A stretch of DNA of 64,000 bases from Ruminococcus sp. Zagget11 (GCA_001941135.1 MSHL01000024.1:1-64000); one strand, 5' to 3'; shown: positions 35,556-45,018, counted from the first letter of the stretch. Program-made: numbers and translations. Notes: generated by a model not told the origin, from the letters alone.

Positions 35556-37949
35556 ATGGAAAGAGTAATTCGGATCGGTGCTTCAATGCTTAACAAAATA
35601 CCAAATCAGACCTTTGACGGCTACGGAATGGTAAGTGCAAACAATTCGTCACGGCTTTTAATCGATTACAAGCAGGAAAACCCGACTGCCTATATGGCTA
35701 TACTTGAACGCATTTTCGGTGAAAAGGGAATAGGTGTAAGCCATTTGAAGATAGAAATGGGTTCCGATGTTAATTCATCCTCGGGCACTGAGCCTGCTGT
35801 AAAAAGATATGCAGACGAAAGGGCTGATGTAAGGCGAGGAGCAGGCTTTCAGCTTGCGGCAGACGCTAAAAGGTTAAATCCCAATCTTAATTTGGATATG
35901 CTTTGGTGGAGTGAGCCTGCATGGGTAACTCATTCCTCCGATGTATATGCCGCTCGCTATCGATGGTATAGAGGAACCCTTATTGCCACCTATGAAGCAT
36001 ACGGTATTAAATTTGACTATGTAAGCGGAGATAAAAACGAAAGACCCTTTGACAAGGAATGGATTAAGTATCTGTCACGCCGTTTAAAAGAGGAGCAGGA
36101 TTGTCCCTATGACTTTTCACGGATTAAGATTTCCGCCGCCGATGAGATTTGCACATGGTTTCTTGCAAATCTCATGTTGGAGGATAAGGAGCTGCTTAAA
36201 GCGGTAGACGCTGTGGGAAGTCATTATACAAGCACTTCTACGGAGAATGCCGTGCGCCTTTCCGATGAATACGGCAAATTCCTTTGGATGAGCGAGGGAA
36301 GCCCTCCAATGACCTATTCAAGGGGAGCATATCGCTTTGACGGTACGGGGTCCGGACTTGCGGGAATAAACGGCATTCTTGATGCGGCAAACCGCATGAT
36401 TGCCATGTATGCCTGCGGTCGTATGACTATGTGTCAGCTGCAGCCTATAGTTTCCGCATACTATGACGGCGTGACATATTCGCATAAGCAGCTTATATCC
36501 GCTTGTTGCCCATGGAGCGGCTATTACCGACTTGAAAGCGGATATGCCATGATGATGCATTTTTCACAGTTTATAAAAAAGGGCTGGGTATTTGTAAATG
36601 ACGGGTGCTTTTCAGACGGAAAGCCCGGCGGTGACGGTCATGCAATCGTCGATGCGACATACAGCTATCTTACCGCAGTTGACAGCAGTACAGGGGATTA
36701 CAGCACCGTTATCACCAACACAACCGATATGCCTATCACCTACCGATTTATCGCCGACCCCCCCAAAAGCGTGTCTGTATGGGAAACAAAAGGTCCGAAT
36801 AAGGGCTGCAGTGACTACAGTGAAAATTATTTTAGGAAAATACAGACCATAGCGCCTGAAAACACGCCTGAAGGTCATAGCTTTAGGGTAACAGCCAACC
36901 CCTACTCCATAGTAACCGTTTCTACTGTTGAACCCATCTGCGGCGCTTTTGCGGATAATATTGGGAAAAATACGGTATTGGCATTGCCCTATTCGGACGA
37001 TTTTTGTTATAGCGAATATTCTCCCGATTATCTCTCATCAAGGGGCGGCGCGCCGCGTTATACCACCGATGAGGGCGGTGCCTTTGAAGTAAATGAAATT
37101 GACGGAAGAAACGTCCTTATGCAGATTATTACCCCTGATATTAAAGCGGTGGAATGGGGATATACGCCAAATCCCGTTACTACGTTGGGCGATGACAGAT
37201 GGTATAATTATTCCGTATCGATAAAGGCATCCTTCGCCGATAAGGGTGAACCGAATGAATGTTACGTTGGCGTGGGTATGCGCTATATCCTTGCGGATAT
37301 AGCGGAAAGCGGTTGGCAGCTGCGGCTCTATAAAAGCGGTGTTTGGCAGCTTAGGAAAAACTCCCGCATACTTATTGAGGGAAAATCGGATAACCCTGTA
37401 CGAACGGCTGTGCTTAAAATAGAGAGTATGTATAACTCGGTGAGGGCATATCTTAACGGTACGCTCTTGTGCGATTATTCAGCGGAAAATGAGGGTGTGC
37501 CCTGTGCAGGCAGGGCGGCGCTTTACAGCTCCTATGACAATAATTATTTTGAACAGCTGCTGATCGAACCCCTTGAAAACACTTATATTGAGCGGTTTGA
37601 CAATACTGACTTGTGCTTTTCTTACAAGGGAAACTGGAAACATGAGCTTATGACAAGCTTCCGCAATTACAACCGCACACTTTCAACGGGTTATGCGGGG
37701 GATAAGCTTTATTTCACATTTGAGGGCACAGGATTTTCTCTTGTGGGCGAAAATCATTTTGATGACGAAAACCCCGTTATTTCCGTGAATATCGATGGTA
37801 AATCGACATTTGAGGGGAAAGTACCCATGTGTGAAAACCGTCAGGCATCATACTGCTGCTTTGGGCTTGAAAATAGTAAGCATATCGCTGAAATAACGGT
37901 TATTTCGGGAAAATACAGCATTGACAGCGGAGAAATTTCCCATGAATGA
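35556..37949 (+). CDS. GH59 family beta-galactosidase (galactocerebrosidase-like)
   Basis: 797 residues. The GH59 barrel is well preserved relative to GALC: DGYGMVSANNSSRLLIDY near 20, SHLKIEMGSDVNSSSGTEP near 62, the acid/base Glu162 in SGDKNERPF, the nucleophile Glu247 in FLWMSEGSP, and CPWSGYYRLESGYAMMMHFSQFIKKGW. Beta-sandwich and lectin-like regions fill the second half (about 430-790). It removes beta-galactose from galactolipids or similar substrates. No signal peptide, so it is predicted cytosolic, unlike GALC. I choose 35556 (GAGGG upstream) over 35532, which overlaps the previous gene. Confidence 0.88.
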   Translation: MERVIRIGASMLNKIPNQTFDGYGMVSANNSSRLLIDYKQENPTAYMAILERIFGEKGIGVSHLKIEMGSDVNSSSGTEPAVKRYADERADVRRGAGFQLAADAKRLNPNLNLDMLWWSEPAWVTHSSDVYAARYRWYRGTLIATYEAYGIKFDYVSGDKNERPFDKEWIKYLSRRLKEEQDCPYDFSRIKISAADEICTWFLANLMLEDKELLKAVDAVGSHYTSTSTENAVRLSDEYGKFLWMSEGSPPMTYSRGAYRFDGTGSGLAGINGILDAANRMIAMYACGRMTMCQLQPIVSAYYDGVTYSHKQLISACCPWSGYYRLESGYAMMMHFSQFIKKGWVFVNDGCFSDGKPGGDGHAIVDATYSYLTAVDSSTGDYSTVITNTTDMPITYRFIADPPKSVSVWETKGPNKGCSDYSENYFRKIQTIAPENTPEGHSFRVTANPYSIVTVSTVEPICGAFADNIGKNTVLALPYSDDFCYSEYSPDYLSSRGGAPRYTTDEGGAFEVNEIDGRNVLMQIITPDIKAVEWGYTPNPVTTLGDDRWYNYSVSIKASFADKGEPNECYVGVGMRYILADIAESGWQLRLYKSGVWQLRKNSRILIEGKSDNPVRTAVLKIESMYNSVRAYLNGTLLCDYSAENEGVPCAGRAALYSSYDNNYFEQLLIEPLENTYIERFDNTDLCFSYKGNWKHELMTSFRNYNRTLSTGYAGDKLYFTFEGTGFSLVGENHFDDENPVISVNIDGKSTFEGKVPMCENRQASYCCFGLENSKHIAEITVISGKYSIDSGEISHE

Positions 37950-37964
37950 GAGGAACAGTAAATT

Positions 37965-39317
37965 ATGAAAGCTCTTTCCGTTAATATGACAGAGGAAAGT
38001 CCCTTTCGGCATATCGCAGCCTTTGCGCTGCCTATGCTGCTGGGAAATCTTCTCCAACAGGTTTATAACCTTGCAGATACCCTTATTGTGGGAAAATATT
38101 TAGGCGATAATGCTCTTGCCGCTGTCGGTGCCACAGGCTCGGTTACATACTTTTTCTATACGCTCTGTCTTGGCCTTTTGACCGGTGCGGGAATAATTAT
38201 ATCACAGTTTTTCGGTGCAGGGATTGAGCAAAAGGTGAAATCGGCTATATTCAATTCGGGGATAATGACACTGTTCTTCGGCACGGTGGTAAGCATTATT
38301 TCGGTGATCCTTACCGAACCTGTTCTGCGGTTTATGAATACTCCCGAAAATCTTATTTCCGATTCGGCGGCATATATGAAAATAGTTTGCGGGGGTACAA
38401 TTGCCGTTGCCGCATATAACTGGATAATGGCGGTTATGAGAGCCTTAGGCGACTCGAAAACACCCTTGATATTCCTAGGACTTGCCAATGTGCTTAATGT
38501 GGGACTTGACCTGCTTTTTGTGGTTGTCTTTGGAATGGGCATAAGCGGCGCTGCCGCGGCGACAGTTCTGGCGCAGGGCTTTTCGGCTGTTTGCAGTATA
38601 ATTTACGGCTTTGCGAAAAATAAAAATATAAGCCTTACCAAAAGCGATATGCGGCTTAGCGGAAATATGCTTGCCGTCTGCTTTAAAACAGGAATGAATA
38701 TTGCTGTGCAGAACGCAACCATTTCCGTATCCATGATAGCGCTTCAAAGAGTTACCAACTCCTTCGGTGAAACGGTTATGGCCGCATATACGGTTACTAT
38801 GAGGATTGAGCAGCTTATTCAGCAGCCATTTTCCTCCCTTAGTGCGGCAATGTCAACCTTTACGGGACAAAATGCAGGTGCTGCAAGGTCGGAAAGAATG
38901 GTAAACGGCTATCATATAGGAATGAAGATGTCCACGGCTGTTGCGGTGGTTGTAATGGCAATTTTCCTTTTAACCGCACAGTATGTAGTAGGGTTATTTG
39001 TAAGCGGAGAGGATGTTATATCCATAGGCGCTGCGGCTTTGCGGCTCACATCATGCTTTTATCTTTTCCTTGGAACAATTCATGTAACAAGGGGATTCCT
39101 CAACGGTGCGGGCGATACCACATATGCAATGATTAACGGACTGGTAGAGGTAGTATGCCGTATAGCTTTCTCGTTAATACTAACGAAAATAGCGTTTATA
39201 GGATATTATGGGATATGGGCGACAACCGCCGTTACATGGCTTGTTACCGCCGCTTTCAGCGTTATAAGGTATAAGCAGGGTACATGGAGGAAAAAGAGCC
39301 TTGTTACCGCAGAGTGA
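37965..39317 (+). CDS. MATE-family efflux transporter
   Basis: 450 residues with twelve hydrophobic segments. Family marks: LPMLLGNLLQQVYNLADTLIVGKYLGDNALAAVGATGS near 22-60, the second-half QQPFSSLSAAMSTFTGQNAGAARSERMVNGYHIGMK near 285-320, and NVLNVGLDLLFVVVFGMGISGAAAATVLAQG. It exports cationic compounds by Na+ or H+ antiport. GAGGAAC lies before the ATG, 15 bases after GH59; co-transcription with it is likely, but a functional link is not shown. Confidence 0.93.
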   Translation: MKALSVNMTEESPFRHIAAFALPMLLGNLLQQVYNLADTLIVGKYLGDNALAAVGATGSVTYFFYTLCLGLLTGAGIIISQFFGAGIEQKVKSAIFNSGIMTLFFGTVVSIISVILTEPVLRFMNTPENLISDSAAYMKIVCGGTIAVAAYNWIMAVMRALGDSKTPLIFLGLANVLNVGLDLLFVVVFGMGISGAAAATVLAQGFSAVCSIIYGFAKNKNISLTKSDMRLSGNMLAVCFKTGMNIAVQNATISVSMIALQRVTNSFGETVMAAYTVTMRIEQLIQQPFSSLSAAMSTFTGQNAGAARSERMVNGYHIGMKMSTAVAVVVMAIFLLTAQYVVGLFVSGEDVISIGAAALRLTSCFYLFLGTIHVTRGFLNGAGDTTYAMINGLVEVVCRIAFSLILTKIAFIGYYGIWATTAVTWLVTAAFSVIRYKQGTWRKKSLVTAE

Positions 39318-39333
39318 GTATTTCCCGGTAAAA

Positions 39334-39579
39334 TCATTTCCCTAAAATCATTTCCCATATACTATGCAGAGCTTCAAGGAGATACTCCCATGAAAAGTCG
39401 GGGAAGATAAGCTGTATCAGCCTTTCGATCAGCGGAATAATCAGAAAAATCAGCAGCAGAACAGCCGCCGCAAGAGTGACAATTCTTGCAAGAAATGATG
39501 ATATAATCATTTTTACCAGTTCGGATATATCCCGTAGATCCTTTTTGCGATTTTCTTTGTTTTGGTTATCGTTGTCCAT
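39334..39579 (-). CDS. Small single-span membrane protein, unknown
   Basis: 81 residues. A charged N-terminus (DNDNQNKENRKKDLRD), one long hydrophobic segment at about 26-52 (IISSFLARIVTLAAAVLLLIFLIIPLI) and an amphipathic tail. GGGGAGG lies before the ATG at 39579. Longer in-frame extensions would run through the tRNA and have no ribosome site. It has no recognised family. Confidence 0.65.
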   Translation of the reverse strand: MDNDNQNKENRKKDLRDISELVKMIISSFLARIVTLAAAVLLLIFLIIPLIERLIQLIFPDFSWEYLLEALHSIWEMILGK

Positions 39580-39609
39580 AGCTTTCCTCCCCAATTTCCA
39601 AAATACTAA

Positions 39610-39643
39610 AATAGGAAGTTTAACTGCGGTTAGACTTCCTATT
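39610..39643 (-). terminator. Terminator-like hairpin downstream of tRNA-Ala
   Basis: AATAGGAAGTTTAAC (39610-39624) pairs with GTTAGACTTCCTATT (39629-39643), a 15-base stem with one wobble and a TGCG loop. On the minus strand TTTTAGTATTTT follows. A second hairpin (GTCCC-CGTC/GACG-GGGAC, 39679-39704) lies between it and the tRNA. The pair would end or process the tRNA transcript before the small membrane gene. Confidence 0.6.
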
Positions 39644-39731
39644 AATTTAATAAGGGTGATTGCCCTACTAAAGACCGTATGTCCCCCGTCTGAAAAGACG
39701 AGGGACATCAGCCAAGTTATAAATACAAAAG

Positions 39732-39804
39732 TGGACCTGAAGGGAGTCGAACCCTCGACCTCTGCGATGCGAACGCAGCGCTCTCCCAACTGAGCTACAA
39801 GCCC
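39732..39804 (-). tRNA. tRNA-Ala (anticodon CGC)
   Basis: A 73-base cloverleaf on the minus strand. It begins GGGCTTGTAGCTCAG and its anticodon loop is TTCGCAT inside a CTGCG/CGCAG stem, giving anticodon CGC, which reads GCG (Ala). The T arm reads GGGTTCGACTCCC. G3 faces T70, the G-U identity pair of alanine tRNAs, which confirms the call. CCA is not encoded. A promoter sits at 39818-39846. Confidence 0.96.
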
Positions 39805-39817
39805 TTAAAGCAGTATA

Positions 39818-39846
39818 ATTATACCACACTATTTCCGATTTGTCAA
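39818..39846 (-). promoter_or_regulatory. Promoter of tRNA-Ala
   Basis: Minus strand: TTGACA (39846-39841) and TATAAT (39823-39818), spacer 17. The match is perfect and lies 13 bases from the tRNA. Confidence 0.88.
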
Positions 39847-39903
39847 GTGTTCTTAGTTTTTTTGCGTAAACATATAAATATTACAGTTTTACGCTTGTGG
39901 GAG

Positions 39904-41193
39904 ATGATTATTAAATTGGAAGTCCTTGACAAAATTAATTCGGTAATCTGGGGAAGCTTTACAGTAATTTTAATTCTTGTAATAGGTATCTATTTTACAG
40001 TGAAAAGCAGATTTATACAGTTCACATTTATTAAAAAGCTTAGCCTGAAAAAACAGGGGAGTATAGGGGCGGTAACAGCGGCTCTTGCCGCATCGCTGGG
40101 TACGGGAAATATTACGAGTTGTGCAGCGGCAATTGCTGTCGGCGGCATAGGTGCGATTTTCTGGATGTGGGTATCGGCGTTTTTCGGAATGGCGATAGCA
40201 TATGCCGAAAATCATGTGGGAATATCCTGCATACAAAAATACGGCGGCAGCGGACCTATGAGCTATATGGAGAATATGATAGGGTCAAAGGTATTGGCAG
40301 TGATATATGCCATAGGCTGCGGGGCAACAGCTCTTTTTGTGGGAAGTGCCACACAGGCAACTGCATTTGTAACCGCTGTATCCCCCTATTTTAACATATC
40401 CTCCCTATTAGCGGCACTTATTTTGGCGGCGATTACAGCGGTTATATTGCTTTCCGGAAGCAATGCCGTGTCCGCAGTCATGTCGCTTACCGAAAAAATA
40501 GTACCGTTTATGGGTGTGCTTTATATGGGAGGGGCTGCGGCAGTCATAGCCTTTACTCACTGCAATGTCCTTGATGCGCTTGGAAATATAATTCGGGATG
40601 CATTTTCTTCAAGCGCGGTTTCGGGAGGAATGTTAAGCTCTGCAATATCCATAGGACTGCGCAGAGGGGTGTTTTCCAATGAAGCGGGCATGGGCAGCTC
40701 AGTAATGGTTCATTCCTGCGGGGGAATGACTTCCGCCGAAACGGCAGGCGCATGGGGAAGCTTTGAGGTCTTTCCCGATACAATAATTTGCTGTACGGTA
40801 ACTGCACTGGCGGTTATAGCTGTCGGTGAAACCGATATTACCTATGTTTTTTCCTCGGCATTTTCCGCAATCGGCGCAGAAATTATCGGCAGAGTAATAA
40901 TCACCGCGTCAATATGCCTGTTCGCCTATGCGTCAATTCTGGGCTAGTTCTGTTACGGTCAGATCTGTGTAGATTATCTTACTGACAGCTTTATTGTGGG
41001 AAAAAAGGCAAAAGGCATTGTAACAAAAGTCTTTCCGACGGTGTATACGCTGCTTATTATTATCGGAGGGATGACCACTCAGGAAACTGCTCTTGCTGTG
41101 GCGGATATATGTAATGCCTTTGTGATGTTTCCCAATTTGCTGTCCGTAGTTTATCTGTATTCCCGTGAAGTAAAGCCCGACCGTCAAGGGTGA
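39904..41193 (+). pseudogene. AGCS sodium:alanine/glycine symporter, interrupted by an amber codon
   Basis: Reading through gives about 429 residues. AGCS marks include WGSFTVILILVIGIYFTVKSRFIQF near 14, GSIGAVTAALAASLGTGNI near 55-73, RRGVFSNEAGMGSS near 258 and the late FAYASILG. There TAG (40945-40947) replaces what is normally the Trp of ILGWxYYGE. The same frame then continues, FCYGQICVDYL to VKPDRQG, to a TGA at 41193, covering the last two membrane segments. TAG is a normal stop elsewhere in the window, so recoding is unlikely. The start at 39904 has GGGAG upstream. Confidence 0.87.
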
Positions 41194-41199
41194 TTTATG

Positions 41200-42036
41200 C
41201 TATTCGGTTTCACTGTTGACTATTTGGCTGTATATCTCACTTTTCTTAAATCCAGAAAGCTTTGCGGCCTGCTTGCAGGCATCAGCGGGTTTGGCGCCGT
41301 CTGAAATGAGCTTTTCCGCAATTTTGACAGCATCCTCGAGGGTAGTTTCCGTTTCCTCATCGGGAGTATAGCCCTCCACAACCAGCACAAATTCACCCCT
41401 GGGAGAATTTTCACGGTAATATTCCACTGCGTCTGAAAGTGTTGTCCGTATTACCTCCTCATGCAGCTTGGTAAGCTCACGACAGATGGCAATTCGGCGT
41501 TCGCCGAAATATTTCAGCATATCTTCAAGTGTAGACAAAAGCTTGTGAGGGGCTTCATAGAATATTAAGGTGCGTTTGTCGTGGGAAACCTCCTCCAAAT
41601 GGGAGTAGCGCTGCTTTTTTGTAACCGAGAGGAAGCCCTCAAAGGTAAATCTTGCAGCGGGTATTCCGCAAACAGCGGCGGCAGTGGCTGCTGCCGTAGG
41701 ACCGGGAACGGATTCAACGGCTATACCCAAGTCACGGCATCTTCTCACCAAATCCTCACCGGGATCGGAAATACATGGCATACCCGCATCGGTGACAACA
41801 GCACAGCTTTCGCCTCCCTGTAATCTTGAAATAATATTCTCTGAAACGTGCCACACCGAATGTTCGTGATAGCTAAGTAAGGGCTTTTTTATATTTAGGT
41901 GATTAAGCAGCTTCACTGTAACCCTTGTATCCTCGGCACAGATAAAGTCAACCTCCGACAAAATTCTTGCCGCTCTGTAGGTTATATCCTCAAGATTGCC
42001 TATGGAAGTACCCACAACATATAGCTTTCCGCTCAT
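41200..42036 (-). CDS. rsmI: 16S rRNA (cytidine-1402-2'-O)-methyltransferase
   Basis: 278 residues. Tetrapyrrole-methylase fold: LYVVGTSIGNLEDITYRA at the N-terminus, ICAEDTRVTVKLLNHL near 33, VVTDAGMPCISDPG near 79, ESVPGPTAAATAAAVCG near 107, and FYEAPHKLLSTLEDM near 158, with a GREFVLVVEG-like end. It makes Cm1402 in the ribosomal P site. It overlaps the upstream methyltransferase gene by four bases, the same pairing as in Bacillus yabB-yabC. Confidence 0.95.
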   Translation of the reverse strand: MSGKLYVVGTSIGNLEDITYRAARILSEVDFICAEDTRVTVKLLNHLNIKKPLLSYHEHSVWHVSENIISRLQGGESCAVVTDAGMPCISDPGEDLVRRCRDLGIAVESVPGPTAAATAAAVCGIPAARFTFEGFLSVTKKQRYSHLEEVSHDKRTLIFYEAPHKLLSTLEDMLKYFGERRIAICRELTKLHEEVIRTTLSDAVEYYRENSPRGEFVLVVEGYTPDEETETTLEDAVKIAEKLISDGAKPADACKQAAKLSGFKKSEIYSQIVNSETE

Positions 42037-42782
42037 TTCTTATTATCCTCCGTAAAATTACTGTATTCCGAACCGTCGAAAATAGCCGAAAGCTCCGGCG
42101 ATATTGCATTTCCTCCGCCGATAAACAGCGGAGGCATTACCTGCAAAAATGGATTTCCGCCGCTGCGTCCCTCAATCAAAAAGAGCCACGGGGAGGACTC
42201 GGGGGACTTGGAAACAAAGCGTAGCTTCTTAGGTTCAATCCTATTATTTCGCATAGCCGTTATGACATCTGCCAGCCTTTCGGGACGATTACACATACAT
42301 AGTCTGCCGCCGTATTTCAGCAGACGGGAAGCAGCCCTGCAAACGTCATCGATATTGCACATAATCTCATGTCTTGCTATCCTTTGCGCCTGAGATAAAT
42401 TCTGTATCCCAGCGCTGTCGGCTTTATAAGGAGGATTGCAGGTGACTAAGGTACATTCGCCCAAGGGTGCGGGCGCAGTGAGATTTTTTAAATCCATAAG
42501 CAGGGGATGAACACCGTCCAGTGATGAACGTTCCACCGTAAGGTTAAACTGCTCTATTGCCTGGGGCTGTATGTCAATTCCATATACCTCCTTAGGCTTA
42601 TATCTTAAATGCATAAGCACAGCAATAATTCCGCAGCCTGTCCCCAGATCGCAGATTACATCCTTATGACGTGCGGCGGCAAAATCGGCAAGCAGGAACG
42701 CATCCGTGCCGAATGTATGCTCCTTAGTGACACATAACTCACAGTTATCGCCCAGCTTCTCAAATTGAGTATATTTGTACAA
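42033..42782 (-). CDS. tRNA1(Val) adenine-N6-methyltransferase (TrmN6-like)
   Basis: 249 residues. Class I SAM-dependent methyltransferase: the TDAFLLADFAAARHKDVICDLGTGCGIIAVLM block near 25-58 includes motif I, YGIDIQPQAIEQ is motif II, and TCNPPYKADS near 130 is the NPPY catalytic motif for adenine-N6. Homologues modify A37 of tRNA-Val. It is the first gene of a two-gene operon with rsmI. A promoter lies at 42814-42842. Confidence 0.88.
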   Translation of the reverse strand: MYKYTQFEKLGDNCELCVTKEHTFGTDAFLLADFAAARHKDVICDLGTGCGIIAVLMHLRYKPKEVYGIDIQPQAIEQFNLTVERSSLDGVHPLLMDLKNLTAPAPLGECTLVTCNPPYKADSAGIQNLSQAQRIARHEIMCNIDDVCRAASRLLKYGGRLCMCNRPERLADVITAMRNNRIEPKKLRFVSKSPESSPWLFLIEGRSGGNPFLQVMPPLFIGGGNAISPELSAIFDGSEYSNFTEDNKK

Positions 42783-42813
42783 GCTATTCTCTCCATTCTC
42801 ACTAACTTGTTAT

Positions 42814-42842
42814 ATTATATCATTGATTGTGATATTTTGCAA
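42814..42842 (-). promoter_or_regulatory. Promoter of the TrmN6-like/rsmI operon
   Basis: Minus strand: TTGCAA (42842-42837) and TATAAT (42819-42814), spacer 17. Between it and the next promoter, CGTCCC (42865-42870) can pair with GGGGCG (42890-42895); role unknown. Confidence 0.65.
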
Positions 42843-42975
42843 GGTATTTTTCAATAAGGGGCATCGTCCCGTTATTCAACGAACGACCGGGGGCGTTAAC
42901 TCCTTAGGGGTTTCTGAGTATATCGAAAAGCAGGAATTTATCTGAATTTTCTATTGTTAAATTGCATATAAGCTC

Positions 42976-43004
42976 TTGACATCTATAAATTAATATTGTA
43001 TAAT
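42976..43004 (+). promoter_or_regulatory. Promoter of the binding-protein/GGDEF gene
   Basis: TTGACA (42976-42981) and TATAAT (42999-43004), spacer 17, 53 bases before the ATG. Confidence 0.8.
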
Positions 43005-43056
43005 ATAACTGTGTGGATTTTTTTGTTGTGCCTATTCGGTTAAAGGAGAGACTTTT

Positions 43057-45018
43057 ATGAGAAAATGTATTGCGGTTTTCCTTGCCCAGCCGGAAAAGCA
43101 ATATCAGTTGGGAATACTTCAGGGAATTTATAACGCTGCTTTTGAGAATGGCTATAACGTTGCGGTTTTTGCGACCAGCTATCCCGATGGCAAGGAAAAG
43201 AATATGAACGGGGAATTGGCTATTTTCTCTGTTCCTAATTTAAATAAGCTTTCGGGTGTCATCTGCCTTAGTGATACCCTTAAATTTGATAATATATCCA
43301 TGCAGCTTGAACCGCTTTACCGGCAGTCTAAGTCTAATGGCTTGCCTGTTGTTACGGTGGATTACTCCTATGAGGGTATTCCAAGCTATATATGTGACGA
43401 TACATATGTTATCGGTGCTATGGTGGATCATCTTGTAAAATGTCATGGCTGCAAGGATATTGCTTATATGACCGGAATAAAAGGGCATCCCCATGCCGAA
43501 CATAGGCTTATGTGCTTCCGAAAAGCTATGGCAGAGCATGGTCTGACCGTTAATGAGGATAACTTGTATTACGGCGATTTTTGGTATTTTGAGGGAGAAA
43601 ACTTCGTTGAAAAGCTTACCTGCGGAGGAAGAAAGCTTCCCGATGCCATAATGTGTGCCAATAATCCTATGACGTATAGTGTCTATACGGCACTTTTCGA
43701 TAGGGGATATCATGTCCCCGATGATGTTCGGATTGCGGGCTACGATGAGGAATTTAATAAACTTAATTTCATATCCGAAACCTGCAGGTCAACCGAAAAG
43801 GTAGGGGAGGCAGCTTGCAGAGGACTGATTGACTTAATCGAAGGGAAAGCCGTTTCAACCGTTCCACAGCGTGTTAAGTGCGAATATCAGTCCAACTTTT
43901 CCGTAACCTGCGGATGCTCCACAACCTCGGATTATGATTTCACTTCAAAAAAGCAGCTTTGGAATTCCAATGAAATGGGCGGCTTTTTCTCCGAATTTAA
44001 CGGAATGAATGAATGTATGCTCAGTCAATGTGATTTTGACGGTGTGTTTTGGGAAATTGACGCTGCAACCTACTATATCGGTGAATTTGAAGACCTTTAC
44101 TTCTGCATGAACGATATGTGGGATGACCCGGAGGCAACGCTTGACGAAAATGAAATCGCAAAGGAATATACTCCGATAATGCATCTTCATTACTATCACC
44201 ATAACAATAATCACCGAGATAATCACGATGGTTACAAGTCAAAGGTAGGTATTGGGATAGATTTTCCCCTTTCAGATATGTTTCCGCTGCTGTATGATGA
44301 ATCACTCCCGCCTGCCGCATATACATTCCGTCCGCTCCACTTTACCGACAGGTGCTTCGGCTATGTGGTTATTTCAAACGGGCAGGGACTTTTTCATCCC
44401 GATATTGCCTTTAATTCATGGATGAGAAACGTGGCGAATGCACTGGAATCCCAGCAGCGTTTGCAGAACACCATGTACCTGTATAAACGTATGCAGGAAA
44501 ATGCAATTACCGATTTGATGACAGGTCTTGGAAACAGAAACAGCTTTAACATAGATATGCATGATTTTTTGGAAAGTGCGGCTAAAAATAACCATGAGGT
44601 CGTCCTTATACTCGGTGACCTTAATGGACTTAAATTTATCAACGATACCTACGGACATCTTGAGGGCGATGTAAGTATAAAGGCGGCGGCTCTTTCCGTT
44701 TCCTCAAACGTAATAAACGGTTCGGTTAAAACGGAGAATTACCGTATCGGCGGCGATGAATTTGTTAAAATAGCCTCAGGGCATTTTACCGACAAGGACA
44801 TAGAAGAGTATTGTGACAGCGTTCGCAAATTTCTCACAAATTACAACCATAATTCCGGTAAGCCATATCCTGTTTATATCAGTATGGGTGTTTGCAGGAG
44901 AAAGCCCAATGAAATTAACGGTATTGATGAGCTTATATCAGCCGCAGACAAGGCAATGTTTGAAAACAAGCTTAAGGTGAAAAAGGAAACAGGATTTGAT
45001 CCCAAGAGGAAAACGTAA
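43057..45018 (+). CDS. LacI-type ligand-binding domain fused to a GGDEF diguanylate cyclase
   Basis: 653 residues. About 1-285 is a LacI/PBP1-like sugar-sensor domain without its HTH: VFLAQPEKQYQLGILQGIYNAAFENGYNV, SGVICLSD, a VRIAGYDEE-like end. About 290-470 is an uncharacterised linker rich in His/Tyr. The GGDEF domain spans about 480-650, with GGDEF at 565-569 intact and GDLNGLKFINDTYGH before it. The usual RxxD inhibitory site reads SVKT, so product inhibition may be absent. No membrane segment. AAGGAGAG precedes the ATG. It should link a cytosolic ligand to c-di-GMP; ligand unknown. Its 3' end overlaps the convergent gene by 47 bases. Confidence 0.88.
   Translation: MRKCIAVFLAQPEKQYQLGILQGIYNAAFENGYNVAVFATSYPDGKEKNMNGELAIFSVPNLNKLSGVICLSDTLKFDNISMQLEPLYRQSKSNGLPVVTVDYSYEGIPSYICDDTYVIGAMVDHLVKCHGCKDIAYMTGIKGHPHAEHRLMCFRKAMAEHGLTVNEDNLYYGDFWYFEGENFVEKLTCGGRKLPDAIMCANNPMTYSVYTALFDRGYHVPDDVRIAGYDEEFNKLNFISETCRSTEKVGEAACRGLIDLIEGKAVSTVPQRVKCEYQSNFSVTCGCSTTSDYDFTSKKQLWNSNEMGGFFSEFNGMNECMLSQCDFDGVFWEIDAATYYIGEFEDLYFCMNDMWDDPEATLDENEIAKEYTPIMHLHYYHHNNNHRDNHDGYKSKVGIGIDFPLSDMFPLLYDESLPPAAYTFRPLHFTDRCFGYVVISNGQGLFHPDIAFNSWMRNVANALESQQRLQNTMYLYKRMQENAITDLMTGLGNRNSFNIDMHDFLESAAKNNHEVVLILGDLNGLKFINDTYGHLEGDVSIKAAALSVSSNVINGSVKTENYRIGGDEFVKIASGHFTDKDIEEYCDSVRKFLTNYNHNSGKPYPVYISMGVCRRKPNEINGIDELISAADKAMFENKLKVKKETGFDPKRKT

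Noticed and set aside
39579..39789. N-terminal extension of the small membrane protein through tRNA-Ala
   Set aside because: It would translate the tRNA; the ATG at 39579 has a clear GGGGAGG site.
40945..40947. TAG read as an amino acid (genetic-code change or pyrrolysine)
   Set aside because: TAG ends other genes normally (ylxM, S41, the 233-residue protein), and no pyl gene is in the window.
42864..42897. c-di-GMP riboswitch before the GGDEF gene
   Set aside because: The hairpin lies upstream of the promoter and has none of the c-di-GMP-I or -II conserved elements.
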